Positions 1 through 7,952 of a stretch of DNA of 12,388 nt are shown piece after piece; the first letter of the stretch is position 1, and every line of letters starts with the position of its first letter. The DNA lies in assembly GCA_013360985.1 (NCBI GenBank), contig JABWAM010000048.1, positions 1-12,388 of the forward strand. The letters run 5' to 3'. The position numbers were made by a program, and so were the translations under genes. The notes below the pieces were generated by a model. It saw nothing but the letters and a program-made list of their open reading frames with translations. It was not told where the DNA came from and made no database searches. This DNA comes from Verrucomicrobiia bacterium (GTDB taxonomy: Bacteria > Verrucomicrobiota > Verrucomicrobiia > JABWAM01).

Positions 1-283
1 ATTTTCAGAGAGCAACCCTCCTCATCATCCATGGAGGATCGGAGAGGTGGGTCGTGTCGAGATTCCAGACTCCCCATACGAAGGGTGCGACGGCTCGGCC
101 GGCGGCCTCGCCCTCCCTTTCCACCGTCCGTGCTTGAGAAAAATCCGCTCGGTCGCGAAGCGAGGGAGGGCGCCGCCGGCGGCGGCGCCGCGGCCGCGGC
201 TTGAGTCCAAAATGTGGCGAGGGCGTCGCACGTTCCTCGACTGAGGATGGACTTCCCCCACGCCTTACGCGAAGATTTGGGGA
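1..283 (-). repeat. Left inverted arm of a long GC-rich intergenic repeat (truncated by window edge)
   Basis: The reverse complement of this stretch matches about 9855-10243 almost end to end. Bases 1-120 align without gaps to 10124-10243 with only about six mismatches. Bases 121-283 align to about 9855-10016, once a block of roughly 107 bp present only in the right copy is skipped. The core (about 170-201) is very GC-rich and holds a 14-bp perfect palindrome, GCCGCGGCCGCGGC. A 78-codon open frame runs through it on the - strand (261 to 25) and reappears in the right copy. The few differences between copies are split between synonymous and amino-acid-changing, so coding is not supported. I read it as a dispersed non-coding repeat. 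The match begins at base 1, so the element may extend to the left of the window. Confidence 0.85.
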
Positions 284-383
284 GGAGGCGCGGCCTTAGC
301 GCGAATCGAACGGAAAGCAGGCGTTGACATTCGCCAGAAAATCGCATGAGTTCAGCGTTCCGCTTCGGTACGCGTGTCTCCCG

Positions 384-3300
384 ATGAAATCTCGGACTCC
401 CTCCATCGGCGTTGGGCTGCTGCTGGCGCTTGTTTCTTTGCACCTCCTTCGCGCCGGCGACGAGGAGATCGGCGGGCCTCTCGAAGGCCCAAAACTTCCG
501 CTCTTTCCCACGCAACACGGAGAACCCGCCGGTTATCCCGGCTGGCTGCCGCAGCATCTAAATAAAACAACAGACGACGAACACCTGCAACCCGCCGCGC
601 AGGACCAACCGGCGCCTCCCGCGCCCGAAGTTTCTGCGCGCCCCGGAGGGCTCTGGCCGGAACGACAGCTTTACCCGGGCTCGGTGGAGCACTGGCGCGC
701 GTACTGGATGAAATATGTGCCGGTCCGCGCCCTGTTCGACGCGGGAACCCTGCGAAAAGTCTGGACCGCACCCAACCTCCCCGGAGCGTCGTCGCCCTTG
801 GAAAACTATGCCTCGCCCGTTTATCGCGTGCCGCGGCATCGTCCCCCGCACCCCACGGGAAAATTCGACGCGCCGGCGCCGGTCCTCCGCGTCTTGCCCA
901 ACACGACCTTTTTCGACGCGGACCTCGGCGAACTGCCGATCGGCATGTACACGGTGCGCGTCGTGGGCGCGGTGGAGACCAAGGATCTCGAGACCCTGAG
1001 GAAACCGATTTATCTGCGCTTTACCATCAACGATGGGATCTCGGGAGAAACGCACGCCTCCCGCCTGCGCATCGGATATCAGGACGAGTTTTATTCGGTC
1101 GCCGAGTTTTATTTCAACGCGCCCGCGCGACGGACCTATCGGGTGAGCCTGCGCTCGGACGCCGACAGCCTGCTTCCCCTCCTGGTCCAATGCGTGGACC
1201 TGCATGATGTGCTGGCCGGGAGCGCGCGCCGGGCGATCAAAACCCGGCCGACGCTTTGCACGCCCGAAGAACGCGCGATCCTTCGCCGCCAGAAGACTCC
1301 CGCGAAACCGCCTCCAACCAAGATCGAGGACATGGCGGCGCGCCTCGCAGAAGACGAACGGCTCTGGAGTTCGCATCCGCCGATCAATGCCCAATACGGC
1401 GGCATGTACGGACTGAATCATGGATACGGCGCCAAGGTGGTCTTCGGGGCGCAGGGGAAAACCATGGAGCAACTCGAAAAAGAATGCGGCAAGTGGACAC
1501 TCTATGCGCCAAAAGAAAAGGCGTACCCGGTCCTCGATTCGACGCTGCTCATCAACTGGAAGCAAAACCTGCGGTATACCATTGCGGACTTGACCGCTTT
1601 GAAGCCGTTGCCCGGCGAAGGCGCCATCCCGGACTGCGGGGCAAGCGTTTTTACTCCCGCGCAAGAGGGCGCTTCCGCGCAGAACTACACGGTGATCGCC
1701 GACAGCCTCGTGGGACGCCAGCGCCTCTTTAATCGGATGATGGCCGAGGCGGCCATGCGCTACCATGAGACCGGAGACCTCGAAGCGGGGTGGTCCGCGG
1801 CCATTCAGCTTTGCCGCCTCGCTTGGCAGTTCCCCTCCTTCGACATGACGCAATCGCTCGGCGCTCATCTCTCCGATCCGGGCGGATTTGATCGCGAATA
1901 CCGCAACCGCCGTCGCGACCCTTCGCTGAATAATCCGGGTTTCGACGGCGCAGGCGCCGGTTGGATGATGCAAACCTATGATCGCGTGTTCGACGTGATC
2001 AAAGAAAACAGCGATCTGGCGAAATCCGTGGGGCGCTTCATCCCGTGGATCAAAACTCCGCAAGACGTGATTGAATTGATCGACGTCTGGCTGGTGCAAC
2101 AGCAGGCGAAGCGCATCCTGCGTTATCACACCTTGTTGGACAATGAGCCCACATGGATCGTCGAGCCGGCAACCGTGCTGGGCGACCGTTCCGTGACCGA
2201 TCCCTGGATGCGATGGCTCTTCGCCAAAGCCTATATCTACCCGAACATCCCGAACGGCCTCGGCGATATCGCGATCACGGGCAACGATCGCGATGGGGTC
2301 GGCTACATCGGTTCCTGGTTTTACATCACCGGCGAGCAGTCGGGGAAATACGCCCAGGCGTTGGACGCTTACCTGCGCGCGGGAGGGAACCCGAAGTACG
2401 CATTGAACGATGCCTCGCGCTTCCCTGCTATCGCGCGCGCGCCCTACTTTATGCTCGAGACCTGGCTCGCCGGTCTGCAATTCCCGAGGATCGGCGATGT
2501 CGGCGGACCGGACAAGGGTTATGCCGCAAGCTTTTCCGCGACGCTCCCCCTGATCTCCTCGGGTTGGAGATGGACCCGCGATCCGAAGTTCGCGTGGGTG
2601 ATCCGCCACGAGATCGGACGACATTTTGAAACGGACGCCGAATGGAGCGAGATCGAGCGGGCGGCCGCGCGCGTCGCGCGCTCTCCCCGCTTCGAGAATC
2701 GGTCGCGCGTCTTGTCCAATTGGTTCGGCGCGCTCGAAACGGGTCTCGAACACGACGATTATCGCTTCCGTCGCGCCGTGATGCTGCGCGTCGGACAAGG
2801 CTACGGCCATGCGCACAACGACACGCTGGACCTCCAAATCTACGCGCACGGCGTCCCGATGACCGTGGACGGCGGCCAACGCCCGGGCTACAACAAGCCG
2901 GGCGACGCGACCACCCGTTTGCATAATGTCGTCGAGGTGGACGGCAAGGAATGGCAGGGGCACGCCTGGATCCGTTCGCTGACCGACGGCGAGGGGGCGC
3001 GCTACATGCTCGCGGAAGCGCCGGCGCCTTTCGGCGCCGGAATTGTGCAGCGTCGCCAGGTCGCGCTCGTGGACGTGGACGAAGGGCGCGGCTCAACCAA
3101 GCTCGGGCCCGAAGGATTCGGGCCGTCGGCAAAGCTTCCGGGCGGCGTCCTGACCCCGAACTCCTACGTGGTGGACGTCGCACGCGTCTCCGGCGGCCAA
3201 CAGCATACCTACTGTTTCCACGGACCGCTGGAGGACGAACTCGTCACCAACGTCAGCCAGCCCGTTCCCTACGAGAAGCTCCCCGAGCCGGAGCAGGCGT

Positions 3301-4646
3301 ATGTGAGCATCTTCCAAAACGAGGAAATCCCCGGCTATCCGATGAAATCTCTCCGCTGGGGAGGCGACGCCCCCGCGACCCTTACCGCAACCTGGCGCAT
3401 GGCGCGGAGCCTCACGAACACCACCGCGCTCGGCGAGGCCAGGATCCATCCTTCCTTCGACCCCGAATCCCCGCGAAAGTATACGCGCCTGCATCTCCTC
3501 GATCAGGCCGGAACGCGCGTCCTCACGGGTTGGTCGTGGTGCCGCAAATGGAAATACGGATACAATTGCCTCTACGCCCAGCGAAAAGGCGCCGCACCGA
3601 TGGCGTCCGTGTTTCCCGCGATCATCGAGCCGTATACAGGCGAGCCGTTCATCACGAACGCGCGTCTTCTCGAGGTGACCGACAACGATCGCGACGCAAA
3701 CCGCGCCGTGGCGTTTGAAATTGTCGCGCAGGATCGCCTCGCGGAAGCGCCGGGCCAACGGACGGACCTCGTCTTCGTCGACGGACATCCCGAAAAGACG
3801 CGGCAGACGCCCGCAGGAAGTTTTTCCGCGGAGTTTGCCCTAGTTTCGTCCGACGCGAAGGGGTTGCGCCAGGCAAGCCTTGGCGGCGGCACGACGCTGG
3901 CGACGCCTCTCGTCGAGATGAGGCTCGCCGCGCGAGAACGCACGGGGAAAGTGACGCGCGTGGACCATGCGCGTCAGGAACTGGAGCTTGCACCGGACGC
4001 AGGCGCTCCCTGGCCGGGCGGTCCCGCGCTTGAAGGACGCGTGTTCGAGGTGGGGCTCGCGCCGAAGTGGACGACCTACACGATTCGCCAGGTGTCCAGC
4101 GCTGGCTCGTCGAAATCCGTGACGCTGAACACAGTGGGCGGCTCGGCCTTTTATTCCTCGCGCATCCTCCGAACCGATCCCGGGAAAAGGGAGGTCGCCT
4201 GCCTCTCGGGCATGGGGCCCGTCATCGAAGCGGTGCGTCCTGGCCTCGACAAAAACCTTGTGGTTTCCGACGCGGCAGAGAAGCATTTTTGGCGCGCGAC
4301 ATACACGGGACGCACCGCGAAAGACGACTACGCCTTCCATCTCGACGCGCCGTTCACGGAGAACGAGCTCCCTGTCGGCGGTACACTGCGGGTCTGGGAA
4401 TACGGCGTCGGGGACACCGTGCGCCAGGCGACTTTCGCCAACCTGCGACGGCGCGCGGACGGGAGCTACGATCTGACGGGCGACACCGATCTCACGCTGC
4501 GCCTCAAAGGGCGCGCATTGGAAATTTCGACGGACGGAACGGCGTGGCAATCGGCCGGCGCCGCGGAAAAAGGCGGCTGGGTGGAAGCGAAAATATCCGC
4601 CGGACAACTCGCGGGAAAAATCCTTCGTCTTCGCGTGACTCCGTGA
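384..4646 (+). CDS. Large secreted heparinase II/III-family polysaccharide lyase
   Basis: Predicted to cleave a uronic-acid-containing polysaccharide by beta-elimination outside the cytoplasm. I start it at ATG 384 (1420 aa) because this gives a clean signal peptide: Lys/Arg near the N-terminus, a hydrophobic core IGVGLLLALVSLHLL, and likely cleavage near RAG. The open frame extends upstream to a TTG at 324, but that adds a charged, non-signal N-terminus. After a Pro-rich linker, residues about 160-285 look like a beta-sandwich, possibly carbohydrate-binding. Residues about 310-760 are mostly helical, as in the alpha/alpha toroid of the family. The family signature follows: H809-A-H811-N-D813, then the VDGG segment about 20 residues on, then the HNVVEVDGKEWQGHAW block, all in the heparinase II/III beta-sheet domain. 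A further ~450 residues of beta-rich sequence follow, making it much longer than typical 600-850 aa members. It is first of four co-directional genes. The family is well supported; the substrate is unknown. Confidence 0.85.
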   Translation: MKSRTPSIGVGLLLALVSLHLLRAGDEEIGGPLEGPKLPLFPTQHGEPAGYPGWLPQHLNKTTDDEHLQPAAQDQPAPPAPEVSARPGGLWPERQLYPGSVEHWRAYWMKYVPVRALFDAGTLRKVWTAPNLPGASSPLENYASPVYRVPRHRPPHPTGKFDAPAPVLRVLPNTTFFDADLGELPIGMYTVRVVGAVETKDLETLRKPIYLRFTINDGISGETHASRLRIGYQDEFYSVAEFYFNAPARRTYRVSLRSDADSLLPLLVQCVDLHDVLAGSARRAIKTRPTLCTPEERAILRRQKTPAKPPPTKIEDMAARLAEDERLWSSHPPINAQYGGMYGLNHGYGAKVVFGAQGKTMEQLEKECGKWTLYAPKEKAYPVLDSTLLINWKQNLRYTIADLTALKPLPGEGAIPDCGASVFTPAQEGASAQNYTVIADSLVGRQRLFNRMMAEAAMRYHETGDLEAGWSAAIQLCRLAWQFPSFDMTQSLGAHLSDPGGFDREYRNRRRDPSLNNPGFDGAGAGWMMQTYDRVFDVIKENSDLAKSVGRFIPWIKTPQDVIELIDVWLVQQQAKRILRYHTLLDNEPTWIVEPATVLGDRSVTDPWMRWLFAKAYIYPNIPNGLGDIAITGNDRDGVGYIGSWFYITGEQSGKYAQALDAYLRAGGNPKYALNDASRFPAIARAPYFMLETWLAGLQFPRIGDVGGPDKGYAASFSATLPLISSGWRWTRDPKFAWVIRHEIGRHFETDAEWSEIERAAARVARSPRFENRSRVLSNWFGALETGLEHDDYRFRRAVMLRVGQGYGHAHNDTLDLQIYAHGVPMTVDGGQRPGYNKPGDATTRLHNVVEVDGKEWQGHAWIRSLTDGEGARYMLAEAPAPFGAGIVQRRQVALVDVDEGRGSTKLGPEGFGPSAKLPGGVLTPNSYVVDVARVSGGQQHTYCFHGPLEDELVTNVSQPVPYEKLPEPEQAYVSIFQNEEIPGYPMKSLRWGGDAPATLTATWRMARSLTNTTALGEARIHPSFDPESPRKYTRLHLLDQAGTRVLTGWSWCRKWKYGYNCLYAQRKGAAPMASVFPAIIEPYTGEPFITNARLLEVTDNDRDANRAVAFEIVAQDRLAEAPGQRTDLVFVDGHPEKTRQTPAGSFSAEFALVSSDAKGLRQASLGGGTTLATPLVEMRLAARERTGKVTRVDHARQELELAPDAGAPWPGGPALEGRVFEVGLAPKWTTYTIRQVSSAGSSKSVTLNTVGGSAFYSSRILRTDPGKREVACLSGMGPVIEAVRPGLDKNLVVSDAAEKHFWRATYTGRTAKDDYAFHLDAPFTENELPVGGTLRVWEYGVGDTVRQATFANLRRRADGSYDLTGDTDLTLRLKGRALEISTDGTAWQSAGAAEKGGWVEAKISAGQLAGKILRLRVTP

Positions 4647-4685
4647 GGAGTTGACGCGGCGCGCGGGGCATTCCCTGATCTTCTC

Positions 4686-7010
4686 ATGACCCCCGCAACA
4701 CACTCGTCTTCGAGGCGGCGCGCGCGCGCCATCATCCTGGGATTCCATCTGATCCTTGGCGTCTGCCTGCTCTCTGCCGCCGAGTGGCGGGAGACGGAAA
4801 AGTTCCCTCCGCGCGCCCCCGAGCAGATCGAGCCGCTGGAAGGCATCGGGCCGGCAACGATCAGCCCGATCACGGCCAAACAGGCGCGCGACACGCTGCA
4901 ATACGGCCGGCTCTGGATGTTGCGCGGGATCGAGTCGAAGCAGGGTTCGGCGGCGGACGATGCGGTCATGAAGGACCTTGGGGTGAGCGTGGTCAGCCAC
5001 AGCGGGTTCCATCGCGGCGCGTTGCCTTGGAACAATCGCCCCAAAACTCTCGCAGACATGATCTCGGTATCTGCCTCCAATCGGGTGCACATCGCCGAGA
5101 CGCACAAACTCGGAATTCTCGTGCTCGCCTACGCGGACTATCAGCGATGGTTTGTCGAGAGCCATCATCAGGAATGGAAGGAACAGCGCGCAACGTGGAA
5201 GAAACTTCTCGGCGACGCCCCCGAAGACGATGCCGCCTTTCTGATGAAGCTGAAGGACGGCGCGATCGCCGGCCCAAAGGGCGGCCTGCACAGCATGGGA
5301 GATTCGGGCATGAAAAAATCCACGCGGGTCATCCTCTGCCTGAATGCGCCCACCACGCTCGCCCGCGCGAAGGCCACCGTCTCCATCGACGCCGCCAACG
5401 GATGCGACGGCAACTACTTCGACTGCGGCGGATTCTCCGCAAACACATGCTCCTGCGACTACTGCCGCAAGGCTTGGGCGGAATGGCTGAGCGCCCGTTT
5501 CTCCGTCGAAAAGCGGAAGGAACTCTTCGGCGAGTCGGAGGTCGCAAAGATTCCTCTTCCCGACAAGAACCCGCGCGACGGCAGCGGCGGTCGCGCCTGG
5601 GATCCGAAGCGCCCTCGCCTGCGCCCAGTCGAAGTCGCGTTTGGACTCTTTCAGGTGGAAGCGACCGCGTGGTTCCGCCGCGAGATCAAGGCGTGGGGTC
5701 GCAGCCTCAACCCCAACTGGATCATGACGTCCACCTGCTGGTCGCACGATGGGCACCCCGGTTGGTACAACAGCCAGTTTGAGCATTACCTGGGCGAGCG
5801 AGGCGACGACTTTGTCTTTTGGGAACCTGGAACCAGAGGACCGAACCTCGGCAACACCGAGGAGTCGGCCAGCCAAGCGGCTCTGGCTGCTCCCGCAAAG
5901 AATCCGAACGCCAAAGATCAGCCTCTCGACTACCGATGGGGACGCCGAACTTTCTCCCCCGCCCTGCGCTACCTCCAGGCGATGGCGACGGCGGCGAAAG
6001 TTCCCGCCGTTTCAAAAATGTCGCCGCCAAAATCCAACAACGATCCTTTGCTTGCGGAACGCCTCACTGACCTCCTTCTCGCCGAAACTTCGGCGGAACT
6101 CTGCAGTTCGCGTGTCGGTTACCGGGGCGAATACTCGCCTGAGGCCGTGAAGCGCATGTTTCGTTTTCAGGCGGCGAACCCCGAGTTTTTCGTCGGTGCG
6201 CGTCCCGCGAGTTCCGTGGCCGTTCATGTCTCGGGAAGACAAGGGCTGATCAACCGCAGGGATGCCGCGAGTTCCTTTCTCCGTTTCCTCGATGATCTCG
6301 GCCTCGACGCGCGCGCCGTCCTGGATGGCGACCTGACGCCCGAAGGGCTTCGCCCCTTTGCGTGCGTCGTGCTTCCCGCAAGCGATATGTTGGATGACCA
6401 ACAACTCGTCGCGCTCGAAGAATACCGGAAAACGGGACGTCTCGTCGTCTTTGGCCCTTCCGGCACGCGCGACGAATGGGACCGCGAGCGCCCCGACGGC
6501 CTGCGGCGTCTCGTCGGCGATCTCGCGCGAGGCGCGGAAGGCAAGGAAACGATGATCTCGCCTGATGGGCATGTCGCCTTTTTGCCGGTTGGCGTCAGCG
6601 AGAACTTTCCTGAAAACATGTGGTACCGCCGCGCGCGCGACATGAACATGGCCGAGCTCCGCCGCGCCATCGAAGGGACCCTCGGCAAGGCTTGGCCCTT
6701 TTTGGCGGAACCTTCCCAAACTCGGCTCATTCACCTCGCGGCGATTGAAAAACCGGGAGGCGCGGGCGTCCGTCTCACCGCCCATGTGGTGAACTACGAA
6801 ACGACCAAGGACATGGCGGCGTTCCCTCTGGAGATCCGGCTCAACGACGGCTTTCGCGCGACGGCGGCTTCCTCCATCCAACTCGATCGTCCCGAAGAAA
6901 AGACGCCTCTCGATGTGGAACAGGTGACTCGCGAAGGGCATCCCTACGCGAAGCTGACCGTTCCCGCAACGCGTGTTTACCGGGTCGTCGCGGTGGATTG
7001 CGTCCAATAG
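4686..7010 (+). CDS. Secreted glycoside-hydrolase-like protein (TIM barrel with GH42-like trimerisation domain)
   Basis: A 774-aa protein starting at ATG 4686, 39 bp after the lyase gene. The N-terminus has a twin Arg-rich n-region (SRRRARA), a hydrophobic core about residues 16-30 and a likely cleavage near LSAA. The cysteine in GVC does not form a lipobox. Residues about 70-450 resemble the TIM barrel of GH42-related and GHL6-type putative glycosidases. They include a DGNYFDCGG strand (D246, C247) followed by C255-S-C257-D-Y-C260, a cysteine pattern typical of such barrels, and a later VFWEPG strand with E380 as a candidate acid. Residues about 505-600 (from SSVAVHVSG to VVFGPSG) look like the Rossmann-type trimerisation domain of beta-galactosidases. 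The last ~100 residues are beta-rich. Likely role: trimming of the glycan cut by the neighbouring lyase. No known specificity can be assigned, and activity itself is inferred. Confidence 0.7.
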   Translation: MTPATHSSSRRRARAIILGFHLILGVCLLSAAEWRETEKFPPRAPEQIEPLEGIGPATISPITAKQARDTLQYGRLWMLRGIESKQGSAADDAVMKDLGVSVVSHSGFHRGALPWNNRPKTLADMISVSASNRVHIAETHKLGILVLAYADYQRWFVESHHQEWKEQRATWKKLLGDAPEDDAAFLMKLKDGAIAGPKGGLHSMGDSGMKKSTRVILCLNAPTTLARAKATVSIDAANGCDGNYFDCGGFSANTCSCDYCRKAWAEWLSARFSVEKRKELFGESEVAKIPLPDKNPRDGSGGRAWDPKRPRLRPVEVAFGLFQVEATAWFRREIKAWGRSLNPNWIMTSTCWSHDGHPGWYNSQFEHYLGERGDDFVFWEPGTRGPNLGNTEESASQAALAAPAKNPNAKDQPLDYRWGRRTFSPALRYLQAMATAAKVPAVSKMSPPKSNNDPLLAERLTDLLLAETSAELCSSRVGYRGEYSPEAVKRMFRFQAANPEFFVGARPASSVAVHVSGRQGLINRRDAASSFLRFLDDLGLDARAVLDGDLTPEGLRPFACVVLPASDMLDDQQLVALEEYRKTGRLVVFGPSGTRDEWDRERPDGLRRLVGDLARGAEGKETMISPDGHVAFLPVGVSENFPENMWYRRARDMNMAELRRAIEGTLGKAWPFLAEPSQTRLIHLAAIEKPGGAGVRLTAHVVNYETTKDMAAFPLEIRLNDGFRATAASSIQLDRPEEKTPLDVEQVTREGHPYAKLTVPATRVYRVVAVDCVQ

Positions 7011-7102
7011 CGATGGACTGCGGACGCCAGGGGCGATGCCGGCGCCGCCGTCCCACGGGGTTTCGCATTGCCAAATGGAGAGGCGCGTGGAAGCGTTTCT
7101 CC

Positions 7103-7900
7103 ATGCACACTTCTCCCGTCGCCCTCGTGACCGGCGCGTCCCGGGGCATCGGCCGCGGGATCGCCCTTGAACTCGCCCGCGCGGGACACAGCGTGCTCAT
7201 CAATTACGCGGGGAACGCCGCCGCGGCGGAGGAATGCCGCGCGCTGTGCCGCCAGGCGGCGCCCGCGCAATCCTCTGCCAGCTTCGAAACCGTTCAGGCT
7301 GATCTTTCGAAAGAGGCCGACCGCCAGCGGCTCGTTGAGACGACCCTGTGTCGCTTCGGAAAAATCGATCTGCTGGTCAACAACGCCGGCGTCGCGCCCG
7401 ACCGACGCGCCGACCTCCTCGAAGCCACCGAGGAAAGTTTCGACCGCCTCATCGCGATCAACCTCAAAGGGCCTTTCTTTTTGACGCAACGCGTCGCCCG
7501 ACATTGGCTGAAGGCCGCGGAAACATGGCCGGCGCGCGGCGCGCGACCGAAGATCGTCACGATCTCTTCGATCTCCGCCTACACCGCGAGCGTCAACCGC
7601 GGCGATTACTGCGTTTCGAAGGCGGCGCTCGCGATGCTCACCCCCCTCTTCGCCGCGCGCCTCGCCGAGGTCGGCGTGCGCGTCTACGAGATCCGCCCGG
7701 GGATCATCGCCACGGACATGACCGGCCCCGTGAAGGAAAGGTACGACAAACTCATCGTCAGCGGCCTCACCCCCATCCGCCGCTGGGGCGCGCCCGAGGA
7801 CGTCGGCCGCGCCGTCGTCGCCCTCGCGAACGAGGCGTTTCCTTTTTCGACCGGCGAAGTGATCAACGTGGACGGGGGATTTCACCTCCGGACCCTGTGA
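7103..7900 (+). CDS. Short-chain dehydrogenase/reductase (FabG-like, probable sugar oxidoreductase)
   Basis: A 265-aa classical SDR. I start it at ATG 7103 (MHTSPVALVTG), which places the nucleotide-binding strand at the very N-terminus as usual. An upstream in-frame start would add an Arg-rich, unrelated leader. Visible motifs are the cofactor loop T10-G-A-S-R-G-I-G17, NNAG at 93-96, and the catalytic tetrad N120, S156, Y169 and K173 (Y-x3-K). The C-terminal GEVINVDGGFHL is the usual SDR ending. R14 and the absence of an acidic residue after the second strand lean towards NADP(H). Such proteins are often annotated 3-ketoacyl-ACP reductase. Between polysaccharide-degrading genes and just before a GH88 gene, reduction or oxidation of a keto-sugar or uronate derivative in the cytosol is more likely. 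The gene begins 92 bp after the preceding one. The fold is certain; the substrate is inferred. Confidence 0.88.
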   Translation: MHTSPVALVTGASRGIGRGIALELARAGHSVLINYAGNAAAAEECRALCRQAAPAQSSASFETVQADLSKEADRQRLVETTLCRFGKIDLLVNNAGVAPDRRADLLEATEESFDRLIAINLKGPFFLTQRVARHWLKAAETWPARGARPKIVTISSISAYTASVNRGDYCVSKAALAMLTPLFAARLAEVGVRVYEIRPGIIATDMTGPVKERYDKLIVSGLTPIRRWGAPEDVGRAVVALANEAFPFSTGEVINVDGGFHLRTL

Positions 7901-7952
7901 CCGCACGCGATTCCGAGCCGACTCTTCCTCTGGCGCGCGCCTCCTCGTTTTT

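Noticed and set aside
324..383. TTG at 324 as start of the lyase, or TTGACA at 324-329 as a promoter -35 box
   Set aside because: The ATG at 384 gives a proper signal peptide. TTGACA has no matching -10 element at 16-18 bp spacing (best hexamer matches only two bases of TATAAT).
558..2963. An 801-codon open frame on the - strand opposite the lyase gene
   Set aside because: It is a GC-rich antisense shadow of a gene with clear family motifs; its own translation has no recognisable domain and is His/Arg/Val-rich as expected of reverse frames.
4686..4785. Lipoprotein signal in the second gene
   Set aside because: The single cysteine lies in LGVC, which lacks the small residue required just before the lipobox cysteine.
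3840..5876. A 678-codon - strand open frame spanning the lyase/glycosidase junction
   Set aside because: It overlaps two well-supported + strand genes and shows no domain; a by-product of codon bias.
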